64,000 bases of DNA, taken from positions 40,649,251-40,713,250 of the forward strand of contig CM022670.1 in the NCBI GenBank assembly GCA_012295275.1, written 5' to 3'. The stretch is from Chrysomallon squamiferum (Eukaryota; Mollusca; Gastropoda; Neomphalida; Peltospiridae). Each line of letters begins with the position of its first letter. Position 1 is the stretch's first letter. A program made the translations under genes and the position numbers. Below the pieces are notes generated by a model. It was given only the letters and a program-made list of their open reading frames with translations, did no database searches and was not told the DNA's origin. Of this stretch, positions 52,401-63,730 are shown in pieces.

Positions 52401-55341
52401 AAAAATGTTTTTTCCAGGTGATTCTGGAGAGACATGATGGAAAGCTTGTATCATCAGATGATAGTTTTAGATACAAATGTTTTTTTCTAGGTGATTCTAG
52501 AGAGACATGATGGAAAGCTTGTATCATCAGATGATAGTTTTAGATACAAATGTTTTTTCCAGGTGATTCTGGAGAGGCGAGATGGAATGCGACTGACGCT
52601 GATGTCAGTTGGCAGATCTCTGATGAGTACAATCAGTGAAGAGACAGGACCTCATCTAGACAAGTTTCATCAACCACACAGGTAACTAACACTCAATTAG
52701 ACAAACTCCACCAGTTTTAAGTATTTATAATCTGTCAGTGTTTTATTTAGAGACATTTCGTGATAAGTTTAATCCTTGAATATAGAACTGAGACATTACT
52801 GTTAAATTGTTCTGATTTGGTATTTAATAATCATTAATCTACTGCTTTAAGAAAAATAAATAAAAAAATGTATTACTTCATTACAGCTAACCATCTGCTC
52901 ATCCATCCTTCTGTTCATCTGTCCATATGTTCATCCATTTTTCAGTTCATCCATCCTTCTGTTCATTCATCCTGCCCATTGATTTTTTATCAGAGCACAG
53001 ATCCTTTGATCCATTAATCCATTCATCTATCCAGCTTCCATTTGCCTATCTGTCCATTCTTCCATAATCCATCATTCATACAGAATTTATCCAACTATCT
53101 CTCCATCCATCCATAACCATCTGTCCTTTAATCTTGCCATCTGCCCATCTGTCTATCCAACCACTCATCATTCTTTCTATCATCCACTACGTCTATAAAA
53201 CTATTGATCCACATGTCTATGCATCCACTGGTCCACCCATCTGTCCGTGCGTCCAGTGAGAGACTCGAGTGTTTGTTTTACAGGTACAGACTGAGCGCGA
53301 GTCAGAAGTGCGAGGAGAGTCACGCAGCGTGCACACAGCTCATCACAGACTTCACCCGCGATCACCTCCGTCTGCCCGTCACCCACCTCACTGTCCAGTC
53401 ATTCCACTCCAGACACAAGTAAATAAACACAGCTACTCTTATACCATATAACCATAGAAACAAGTAAATAAACACAGCTACTCTTATATCATATAACCAT
53501 AGAAACAAGTAAATAAACACAGCTACTCTTATACCATATAACCATAGAAACAAGTAAATAAACACAGCTACTCTTATACCATATAACCATAGAAACAAGT
53601 AAATAAACACAGACTCTTATATCATATAACCATAGAAACAAGTAAATAAATACAGCTACTCTTATATCATATAACCATAGAAACAAGTAAATAAATACAG
53701 CTACTCTTATATCATATAACCATAGAAACAAGTAAATAAATACAGCTACTCTTATATCATATAACCATAGAAACAAGTAAATAAACACAGTTACTCTTAT
53801 ATCATATAACCATAGAAACAAGTAAATAAACACAGCTACTCTTATATCATATAAACCATAGAAACAAGTAAATAAATACAGCTACTCTTATATCATATAA
53901 CCATAGAAACAAGTAAATAAACACAGTTACTCTTATATCATATAACCATAGAAACAAGTAAATAAACACAGCTACTCTTATATCATATAACCATAGAAAC
54001 AAGTAAATAAATACAGCTACTCTTATATCATATAACCATAGAAACAAGTAAATAAATACAGCTACTCTTATATCATATAACCATAGAAACAAGTAAATAA
54101 ACACAGTTACTCTTATATCATATAACCATAGAAACAAGTAAATAAATAAACAGTTACTGTTATATAACTCCAGACACAAGCAAATAAATAAACATATTTG
54201 TTATAATGATATAACAAGTAAATATTATATCTGCATAGTTTATAATTAGTGTAGTAACAAGTAAATAAACATAATTATTGTTGCATGATTATATCAAATA
54301 TATATTATATCTACATAGATGTAATTAGTGTAGTGACAAAGAAAATATTCCATCTAATGAATTACTTCAATATAAAAACAAGTAAATATTAATTGTGGTT
54401 AGTTTATGATTCTCTCTCTCGCTGTGTGTGTGTGCGCGCGTGCGTGCTTATGTGTTTGTGTCTGTGTGAGACAGACTGAGAAAGATTGAGAGAAAGAGAA
54501 ACAGTATGCATGTTTATACATACACATACACACTAGAAACAGTTTTTATTTATTATTATCAATCATTTGGCTAACTGTAAAGAACTGATTCAGAGCATTA
54601 GACATCCACATACTCAATCACTAACCAAACACGCTATGTTGTCATTTATAACCTTCTCATTTTTACATCAGACTAATCATTTATGTTTCTCTTTTCACAG
54701 TCCTTTGCTCACAAACAATCAGCCAGTTTTGATAGCTCTTGTGTACCCAGATAACATCACCAGTGATTCTCCATTCTTACATGTAAGTGACGACTGTGAT
54801 TTCTCTAAGTAAAGGCTAGACGTAATGTTTTGGTAGACATTTGTAAACGTTTTAACTTTATTCAGAAATAAGTCTGTAAACTTTCAGTTTAATTTTGATA
54901 AAAGATTACAATGAAAAATTGTTAAATTTCTTACAGAGAAAAAATCTTTAATATATAAATAATAAATATCTGATTAATTTTTATAATCAATTTTTGTTTG
55001 AAATATTTTTATATATTTAATACTTAAAGCGGTATTGATATTAGTTCCTTTATGCTTGACTTAATATTTTGAATCCTTGTTATTTATTTATTAATTTATT
55101 ATTATTATTCTTTTGTTTTTTTTACTAGAAATATTATTAACTATTAATTTGTATAGATTTAAATCTAGAAAGAAACATTTGTTGGGTTTTTAAAACTGTT
55201 TTTTCTTGATGGAAAATAACTCTTGTAGCTTTATTGAAATTTGGCAAGAGTTATTGTTACTGGATAATACCCAAATGCAAACCTAGAAAAAATGCAAAGA
55301 AATATTTTGAAAGTTAATAAAATATTAATCACATCAAATCA

Positions 55342-55399
<58 letters not shown>

Positions 55400-55988
55400 T
55401 ATAAAATTTAAAAAATTATAAATTAAGAAAGTACATAAAACACTTTGACTTATTTGATGATAATAACAGTAATAACAATAAATTAGTGAAAGATAAAAAA
55501 TAAAAAAAATAAAAATAAATAAAAAAGAAGTAAATATAAATGAAACAAATAATAATAAATAAAAATTAATAATAATTAAAAGAAAAACAGCCAGTAATTC
55601 AAAATATTTAAGACACAAAGAGTAATATATTTGTTATTTCAGACTCTGACTGAGGTAGCTGAACACCTGTACAAGGAGCTGGTGGTTGTCACGGTGAATG
55701 TTGAGCTGTATTCTGACTGGGCGTCCAGATTTGTACCAGCAGGCTACCACAAAGAAGCTTCAAGTGAGTTGAATATTGTAGTAAAAAAAAACAAAATAAT
55801 AATAATAATTATAATAACACACACACATACACACACACATTCATGTTCAGAGATGCACACATATTCATTTTGATATATTCACAAATAATTTTTAATACAT
55901 AATCAGTGAGGCATATTAAAAACTCTATTTAAAAATATTTTATATATACCTTGTTAATGATAATATATATTTTAATTTTTAAAATTTT

Positions 55989-56023
<35 letters not shown>

Positions 56024-56427
56024 CTTTTATTTATTTGTTTCTTCACTTTTAAATCCCATTTAAAATTAAATAAATTATTATTATTTTTTGTTTGATAAGA
56101 CATCATTAATCAGTATAGGCATCATCTACAAACATACGAATTCAAGGTACAGTCAAAATAAAGCAAAAAGCACTGATTTTATTACAATACTGACAAAACT
56201 AAACTACAAATGTAACAAAATGTCTTGCAGTGACGTCAGCGACACCAGAGTTGTACCAGTACCCACGTCTGTGTTTTGTTCAACCCTCCGATCACCTGCA
56301 CGCGGCGTTCTACCCGCGAAGACAAACACACGAAAAGCACACGTTTTCAACACAACGCATTCTCAGATTTGCTTCAGCGTTTCTGAATCGACCGTCAGAC
56401 TTGTTAGTTCCAACAGAACATTTCTAA
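43743..56427 (+). CDS. Secretory multi-thioredoxin-fold protein with one CGSC site
   Basis: Exons: 43743-43950, 44230-44328, 44635-44726, 45058-45186, 45607-45741, 46017-46081, 46424-46485, 47008-47108, 47564-47753, 48194-48259, 48621-48772, 49175-49315, 49938-50096, 50293-50377, 50719-50909, 51470-51553, 51823-52038, 52563-52681, 53284-53418, 54701-54782, 55643-55763, 56231-56427; 942 residues, all phases agree. A hydrophobic N-terminus (FIFLYLYCLLIF) suggests a signal peptide, and several N-x-S/T sites (NQT, NLT, NCT, NIT) fit a luminal or secreted protein. Residues 534-625 form a thioredoxin domain with VVFIISDCGSCRRNW (C541, C544) and cis-Pro motif VTGFPT (P587). A second fold has VTSFPT (P255) but no CxxC; further thioredoxin-like segments are probable. 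No KDEL-type tail: it ends VPTEHF. It resembles multi-domain disulfide isomerase relatives, but I could not match it to TXNDC11, TXNDC16 or another named protein. Exons 1 and 2 are the least certain; the exon 11 donor (GTTTGA) is weak. Confidence 0.8.
46275..46359. repeat. (CA)n microsatellite
   Basis: Long CA run in intron 6 of the thioredoxin-like gene. Confidence 0.95.
46526..46570. repeat. Short tandem repeat of AAAACCTCC
   Basis: About four 9-base units plus shortened ones, 40 bases after the exon 7 donor of the thioredoxin-like gene. Confidence 0.85.
48824..48870. repeat. (GACA)n/(CA)n microsatellite
   Basis: GATA/GACA units followed by a CA run, just after exon 11 of the thioredoxin-like gene. 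Confidence 0.9.
49325..49553. repeat. (ATCT)n compound tetranucleotide repeat
   Basis: ATCT, ATCC, GTCT and ACCT units, starting about ten bases after the exon 12 donor of the thioredoxin-like gene. Confidence 0.95.
52309..52562 (+). repeat. Tandem copies of the exon 18 acceptor junction (thioredoxin-like gene)
   Basis: Three full copies begin GTGATTCT at 52354, 52418 and 52491, each directly after a TTTTCTAG or TTTTCCAG acceptor; the true exon 18 starts with the same sequence at 52563. Unit lengths are 64, 73 and 72 bases, and a partial unit precedes the first. The 72-base unit at 52491 is open and in frame with exon 18. Confidence 0.9.
52887..53262. repeat. Degenerate CATC/CATCC-rich repeat
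   Basis: Diverged tetra- and penta-nucleotide repeat of CATCC, CATCTGTC and TTCATC units filling most of intron 18 of the thioredoxin-like gene. Confidence 0.8.
53407..54190 (+). repeat. 45-base minisatellite seeded on the exon 19 splice donor
   Basis: The unit, about AGAAACAAGTAAATAAACAC plus a CTACTCTTATATCATATAA segment, repeats with a period of 45. AAGTAAATAA occurs 17 times from 53417 to 54136, and a closing variant AAGCAAATAA is at 54178. The first occurrence is the real donor of exon 19 (CACAA then GTAAAT). The last unit again reads CTCCAGACACAAG, which is the exon's own 3' end. The 45-base period keeps long - strand frames open; these are artefacts. Confidence 0.95.
55345..55397. repeat. 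(TAA)n microsatellite
   Basis: About 17 TAA units in intron 20 of the thioredoxin-like gene. Confidence 0.95.
55988..56021. repeat. Poly(T) tract
   Basis: Run of about 32 T before the last exon of the thioredoxin-like gene. Confidence 0.9.
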
Positions 56428-56762
56428 TACGTTACAGTTGTGTCGTTAATTTGTACATTTTGTATGTTTTTATTTTATATATTTATCAACGTGTTTATTT
56501 TATTAATTTGTACATTTTGTATTTTTGTTTTTTATATTTATCGACGTGTTTTTGTATTTTTTGTTTATATATTTATCGACGTGTTTATATTATTAGTTTG
56601 TGTATTAAAATGTAAGTTAATGTCGTTTAGAAAACAAACGTTTTGTTTTTGAAAAGTGATACTGAGAAGAAAAGAAGATATTTTATCCAAATTAACATAA
56701 AAACTATTATTAAAAATGTTGAGCATAATTATTTTTTGTGCAGCTGTTTGTAAAGTGTCCTT

Positions 56763-56777
56763 ATATCACACACACAA

Positions 56778-56820
<43 letters not shown>
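56763..56820. repeat. (CA)n microsatellite
   Basis: CA run in the 3' UTR of the thioredoxin-like gene, followed by a short GCGCGC stretch. Confidence 0.9.
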
Positions 56821-56823
<3 letters not shown>

Positions 56824-57307
56824 CGCGCGCGCGCTAATCTACACATGCAAATTAATCCTCGAATTCTGGACACAAACTTTATCTTTTTCTTAATTGTTTG
56901 CTTCGTATTTTATGTAATTGCATTTTGTGATAACGCATTTGTATTTGTGTTAAATTTTGAGATTTTTTATTTATATAAAACTTTACATTTGGGAGCAGGT
57001 TCTCTCTAACATATCTGAAAATTGATTCATCTTTGTAGCAATTCATATTTGTAACAGTTCATCTTAACAATTAATTCATCTCTGTATCAAATATTACTAC
57101 TATGCTATTATTATTATTATTACTACTACTACTACTATTATTCTATTATATTATTATTTTTATTTGTAACTCACTGGTGTTTTTCTGCTATTAATGTTCT
57201 TATCTGAATTGAAATAATCCATTATTACTGCTTTGATTATTAAAAAAAAAAAATAATAATAATAATAAAAAATAAAGTTATTATTATTTTTTTCATTCGA
57301 ATGCTAA

Positions 57308-57313
57308 AATAAA
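57308..57313 (+). terminator. Candidate poly(A) signal of the thioredoxin-like gene
   Basis: AATAAA about 880 bases after the stop codon. Confidence 0.4.
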
Positions 57314-57719
57314 GTTTTCAAACAATGTTGGACTTGTTAAAGTTTGTTTGTCAAGGGCAGGTTGTTGACAAGACAATGTTATTTCTCTGTGGATTATTTA
57401 AATCTGTTTACTCTGTCATTTGCTCGATGAAGGCTGCTGAGCATCTTTACAAAAAAATTATTAAAATATTAAAGAAAAAAAATGCGTATTAGTGGAATAA
57501 AGCTATTTGTAAAAATTATTTTAAAACATGAAATGAAAATATAATAAGAATAAAATAAAACAGATTTTAAAAAATAAAAAAATGAAAAATAAATTAAGGA
57601 ATAAAATTAAAAATGATATAGAATAAAGTTAATATAAATACAGTTAAAATGATCTGTCCTGAAGGACTTGTTTGTTAAAAATCTTCCTTAATACCTGTAC
57701 TTTTCTGTCTATAAAAAGA

Positions 57720-57820
57720 CGTATGTATGTATGCATGTGTGTGTGTGTGTATGTGTGTATGTATGTATGTATGTATGTATGTATATGTGTGTATGTGTGT
57801 ATGTGTGTATGTATATATAT
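57720..57820. repeat. (GTAT)n/(GT)n repeat
   Basis: Alternating GTAT and GT units in non-coding DNA. Confidence 0.9.
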
Positions 57821-58174
57821 TACATATCAAAAGAGAATGTCACTAAGGAGATTCGATCCAGTTAATATTCAGACATCAGGTTTTTTTCTAAACACTGAAC
57901 TATCAGGTGTAAGATGCAAAATAAGTTTTGAAAGATTTATTTCAAAACGGTATTATTCTAACTTGTGTTTGTTATTTTGTTTATATTCTGTCAAACAGTC
58001 TCGACTGTGGTCTTAATGAACGTGAAACTGTAGAATTAACTTAGAGAAAATATAAAACTTTGGAATATGTAAAATTCATTTTAAAATAGTTTTATGTGCC
58101 TCATATCATAAATCGTAAACAAAATTGTGCGGCCGTCAAAAAATGTAGACTGAAACAGACACACAGCCAGACGT

Positions 58175-58285
<111 letters not shown>

Positions 58286-59999
58286 GCCTATCTCTAACTA
58301 TTTTGTAATATATTACATTTGCATTATTATTAAAAATATACTGTTCACTAGAGAAGTATGTTTGAAATGTTTACACTTTTGAGGAATTATCACATCATTT
58401 TTAATATTCAGCTGCACCTGGTAAAGCTGAAGGAATAAATAAAACTACGAAGTCAGTTAGCCCGGGGACAACACGAATCTGCATCATCGTAAACTTTTAA
58501 TAACCAGAGACTGTGCTATTTATAAACACTTCATAAATAAAACGTTAAGTTTAGCATAAAAAAACCCTCATAGACTCGTATTTCCCAATCCAGCCAGTGC
58601 GCCAGTCGACGATGTTGTTTCCTCTCTAGTATCCTCTTTATAAAAAAGTAATATATTTGTATTTGATTCGTAATAATCATAAACCCGAACAATCTCTGTC
58701 TGTCTGTGTGTGCGCGCGTGTGTTTTCATCCAAGCATTTAAGATAGAAAAGAAAAAAAAAGAACAAGTGAAAAAAAAGAAAGAAGAAAAAGGAAAGAATG
58801 AACGAAAAGAGTGAAAGAAAAAAACAAAAAATTCGTTCGTTTCTTCTTTATTTTTCTCCTACTTTCTTTTTTCTTCACCTTGTCCTTCTTTCTTTCCTTC
58901 GCTTTTAACTTTTTCCTTTTTAATTTTTTCCTTCTCTCAGTCTGACATCCAGACAGTTACATATCCTAAACAAATACGGTAATTAAAATTATGTTCTGTG
59001 TAAAATTTACCTTCGCTCGCGAGACAGAGTGAAATACGTAACATCTCGTGTAGTGATCAGTTATTTTCACAGCTGTTCGGCCACTCAGACTTGTACGAAT
59101 TCAGTTAGCTGTAGCAATCGTGTGCTTCCGCTCGTTCGTCTGTTTGTCTGTCCAGCAGTCTGTCCAGACTTGAGTAATGACCACAGCCACAAACTGGCAG
59201 CCATCTTGTGGTGTGCGGTCATCGCTCGTTATACACCGGCGGACATGTTTCTTTCTTGCCAATTAGTAAATGTCCAAACACTCGACATCAGATCTCGTCT
59301 TGCTGAAATTACTTATTTGTTATCTTTTCTTTGTTCACCGAATGAAAGGAATGTGTTAAAGCATAGACTAGTGGGGAGATCAGTAACGGTATGAAGAAAG
59401 TCTTGTCACCAACATGCTTACTTTGACCATATATATATATATATATATATGCAATGTTCTAAGGATATTTTTTTTTTTTTTTTTTTTTTAAGGGAGAATT
59501 TAAAAAAATTATTAAATAAATTAAAATATATAATATATATTTAAAAAAAATAATCATTGACCCACGCTTCATGTTCGATGAACTCCATATATTCTTAAAA
59601 GAGTTTGTCGGAAACACGTCATTCTGGAGTAGTCAGACATTTTGTTAGAATCACTGGCTTAGAACAGTTTTGTGGAAAATGGAATTTTTAGAAATACGAC
59701 TTAGAATTCAGTCTCATTTGTTCTGTGATTGGTTATCGATAACATTAGGTCTCACACCATACTTGTTCATTGTTAAAAAAATACACATTCATCTGTAGAA
59801 ATAAATAATTGTAAAAATATTGCAAAAACTCTTCTTTATCGGGTCATGTAACTGTTTTCACATACTGAAATTTCTAGAAAGATTTATATACAAACGATCT
59901 AAGAATTTATTAAAACTGTGCAGTCACCCAAGCTTTTTGTTTCGCTCAAGTGTATAATAACGTACATAACTTGAATATAGGTTTTTATTTCTAATCTTC

Positions 60000-60221
60000 A
60001 TCATCATCATATCATCATCATATCATCATCATCATGAGTATTACAAAGTGTTGCAGATGTATAAAAATGTAATTATTATCATTATGGTGGATAATGATGT
60101 TGACAATGATGACTATAATGATGATGATGGGATGATGATGGTGATGATGAAGATAATAATAATAAAAACAATAGCAACAACAACAATAATAACAATAATA
60201 ATTATTATTTTTGTTATTATT

Positions 60222-60262
<41 letters not shown>

Positions 60263-60419
60263 TATATATATATATATATATACACATAGATACATACATA
60301 TGTATGCATGTATATGTGTATGTGTGTAGGTGTGTGTATGTATGTATGCCTGTATGTATGTATCTATGTGTGTATATGTAATTATTAGTATTGCTACTAC
60401 TATTATATTATTATTATTA

Positions 60420-60472
<53 letters not shown>

Positions 60473-60480
60473 AGTGAAAA
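60000..60480. repeat. Compound ATC/ATG, TAA, AT, GTAT and TTA repeat cluster
   Basis: Successive microsatellite blocks: TCA/ATC, GATGAT, ATAATA, AT (about 60226-60281), GTAT and TTA (about 60405-60471). Confidence 0.9.
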
Positions 60481-61005
60481 GTTATTATCTTGTAGCCTGT
60501 AGTGTAAACTTTTATCAAGTTACATAATCAACGCTTTTAAAAGTGGCCCGCTAGGCGTGCTTTACCCAGTAGATTAAAGGATAAAGTTTATTTAGTTTTA
60601 ACGTAATGGAAGAAAAAACGTATATGTATGTATGTGAGTATGTGTGTGTGTAAGCACGTATGTAGTAGGTGTGTATTTGTGTATTCGTATATACGTATGT
60701 AAGAATACATGTATCCATGCATGACTCTATTCTGTTTTTGTACACAGTACATATACATATGACTGTCAGTACGTAAAGTGTGTGTGTGTGTGTGTGTGTG
60801 GGGCTTACATGTGCAAATTTGTGTATGGAAATAATTATTTATTATAATTAATTATTCATTCAATTATTTGTACATGAATTTACAATCAAAACTTCTTAAA
60901 TTAATTTTCTGATGTGAAAGGCAAAGCATATCAAACCAAGTAAAATAAAATATTAAATAATTATAAATAATAAATAAATCTATCTGACTTATATTAATAT
61001 CCTTA

Positions 61006-61007
<2 letters not shown>

Positions 61008-61075
<68 letters not shown>

Positions 61076-61115
61076 TTATAACAATATTATTAATAATAAT
61101 AATAATAATAATCAA

Positions 61116-61160
<45 letters not shown>
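61008..61160. repeat. (TAA)n microsatellite pair
   Basis: Two long TAA arrays with a short interruption around 61073-61112. Confidence 0.95.
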
Positions 61161-61339
61161 TCATAATAATAAGAATCTAAGATACCGTCAGTATTCATTC
61201 ATATAAAGTGTCAGATATTTATCAAACACGGACATTGTTATTTAACACAATTGTTAACGGACACCCGTACAACAACAATAGCCAACAGGAAAATTCATTC
61301 TTCAAGTTTACGGAAGAATTGTTTCGTACTCGGTAACCG

Positions 61340-61517
61340 TGTCACGTGACCACAACATGTTATGACATTTTTTTGATGGAACGATTCGGGGAGGTTTTAA
61401 CTGTCTTCCCAGAAACCAAATTCCGGGCGCGTGTATCCAAATTTAGCTGAGTATATAAGGCCAGAGAGCTCGTGATAAACTAACATTCTGTCTGCTGTAA
61501 TCGCCTGATTAACTGAC
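61340..61517 (+). promoter_or_regulatory. TATA-box promoter with a short leader exon, pointing right
   Basis: GTATATAAGG at 61451-61460 is a near-ideal TATA box. About 30 bases on, CATTCT (near 61484) could be the start site. A consensus donor GTAAGT at 61518-61523 would close a non-coding first exon of about 35 bases. Upstream is a GC-richer stretch with CACGTG at 61344-61349 (E-box). The gene itself would lie beyond 64000 or in parts not recognised here. Confidence 0.5.
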
Positions 61518-61689
61518 GTAAGTCAGACTAAGCAGTGAAGTCAGTTTGTGTACAAAAAATCTTACCCGTTTTAATCAGATATGACGTTATGTAACTTACA
61601 CATGTAAGGCTTAATAATAAACATCTACAGACGTACATGATAGCTACATGTATGCATACCCACGATTATGCTTATATTCATACATACAA

Positions 61690-62015
61690 ATTTACCTATA
61701 TATATAAATGGGTATGTACATACATACGTACACACGTAGATGCATAAATACACACAGACACACACACAAACATATAATTATATATATAGGCCTATATTAT
61801 GTGTATGGATACATCCCCCACACTAACATACAAACACACATATATACACATACTCAGATACTTATTCATTCTTATATTCAACATACTAACACATACACAT
61901 ACATACATACATACACACATACAAACACACATACATTATATAAAAGCATACAGATAGACACACACTCGTACAGACCCATACACACATACATACGCACTAT
62001 TACACAAATTTTAAT
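61690..62015. repeat. ACATAC/CACA-rich low-complexity tract
   Basis: Degenerate mixture of ACAT, ACAC and CATA units. Confidence 0.75.
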
Positions 62016-62584
62016 AGAGAAACTTTAGTAACAACGCTTTTTCAAATAATTAGTCTCTAAATACATATTTAAATTATTTAAAGTTATGCAGTGAACAAAC
62101 AAATGAAAGACAAGTAAAAAAACCCAAATAAAACAAACACCCACCAAAACAAAAATAAAAAAACAACAACAAAAAAAAGCGAAAAAACACCAAAAAAAAA
62201 CCCCAAACAAAATATCCAAAACCCATAGAAGTAAAAAAAAAAGATTTTTAAATTTTAAAAAAAATGCAAAACAAATAAACAAAAAAAAAAAAAAAAAAAA
62301 AAAAATCGGTGAACGATATAAACAAAATACAAGATTTCCAATCATTTCATTCCATTTAATATTTTTTATTTTATTATTATTTTGTTTTTTTTGCCACAAA
62401 TATGATGTAAGATTCAACATATGGCTGTGATAAACTAGTTTCTATAGATACGTATCACAACAAATATCTGGGAATTCCTGAACCCGAGTGTGTAAAGTTA
62501 TAGCTTTACGTTTAACTCGGCACGCACTACCCTGTGCGTTTTCACCCGTGTACCAGGCGAACAAACGTAGCAACTTCTACCCGT

Positions 62585-62647
62585 ATACTGTATATACGTC
62601 GTAGTAGTAGTAGTAGTAGTAGTTGTTACTGTAGTAGATGTAGCAGC

Positions 62648-62685
<38 letters not shown>

Positions 62686-63430
62686 CAACAACAATAATAA
62701 TAGTAATAATAATAATAACAATAATAATAATAATAATAACAACGACAATAACAGTAATAATAATAACAATAATAATAATAATCATAATGATGATGATGAT
62801 TATTATGATGATGATAATAAAAAATAAATAAAATAATAATAGTAATTATAGTAACAGTAGACTGTAGTAGCAGCACCAGCAATAGTAATAGTAATGGAGT
62901 AATAGTGGTAGTAGTAGTAACCGTAATAGTAATAGCAGCAGTAGACGTGGTTGTAATCGTAACAGCAGTAGTGATAGTAACGTTAATTTCAATAATAGGC
63001 TTAACAGCGGCAGCAGCAACAGAAGATGTAGTAGTAGTAGTTTTTTTAGCATCAGTAGTAATAGTAAAACGTTTTTCTCATCACGTAGATGTCGTAGTAG
63101 TAGTAGTAGTAGTAGTAGTAATAGTAGTTGTAGTAGTAGCAGCAGTAATATGAGAAGTAACATAGTAATAGGCTTGTTATAGTTCTAGAGTTACTTTTTA
63201 TAGAAAATAGTGATTTAGTAGTAACAGTACTGTAGTGGTAGTAGTAACAGTAGATGTAGTGGTAGTAGTAACAGTAGATGTAGTGGTAGTAGTAACAGTA
63301 GCTGCAGTTGTAGTAGTAACAGTAGCTGTTAGTATAGTTGTCATTAAAGTATCAGAATGATTGCAGTAGTAACAGTATTTACTACAGTATTATCAACAAC
63401 AGTCGCAGTTGTAGAAGTAGTAACAGTTGT
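62585..63430. repeat. GTA/TAA/GAT trinucleotide cluster with a 24-base minisatellite
   Basis: Over 800 bases of GTA, TAA, AAC and GAT triplets in changing order. Around 63236-63315 a 24-base unit (GTAGTGGTAGTAGTAACAGT plus AGAT) repeats about three times. Confidence 0.9.
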
Positions 63431-63554
63431 ATTTATGCGTCTGGTAATAACAACATAGTTACAGAAGTAAGTATAAACACACGGTATAGTGTGGTTTTGA
63501 GGTAACCTGTATGTCTAAGAGAAAACATAAATAATAGATCAAGTTTTATCGCGA

Positions 63555-63555
<1 letters not shown>

Positions 63556-63606
<51 letters not shown>

Positions 63607-63610
63607 GACA

Positions 63611-63702
<92 letters not shown>

Positions 63703-63730
63703 TAATAATAATAATAAAAGAAGAAGAAGA
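63556..63730. repeat. (TAA)n microsatellite
   Basis: Two TAA arrays, the second over 100 bases, ending in an AGA run. Confidence 0.95.

Noticed and set aside
53362-54179. Long - strand repeat proteins with a YLFLWLYDIR module
   Set aside because: Produced by the 45-base minisatellite, whose period is a multiple of three; no start or splice context.
56088-56226. Upstream ATG frame running into the last thioredoxin-like exon
   Set aside because: The part before 56231 is intron (acceptor CAG at 56228-56230) and the true frame differs.
59029-59394. 121-codon + strand frame as a gene
   Set aside because: No recognisable domain, no splice partners, single frame in a promoter-like island; treated as regulatory.
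62498-63163. Asn-, Ile-, Leu- and Val-rich frames on both strands
   Set aside because: Translations of trinucleotide microsatellites.
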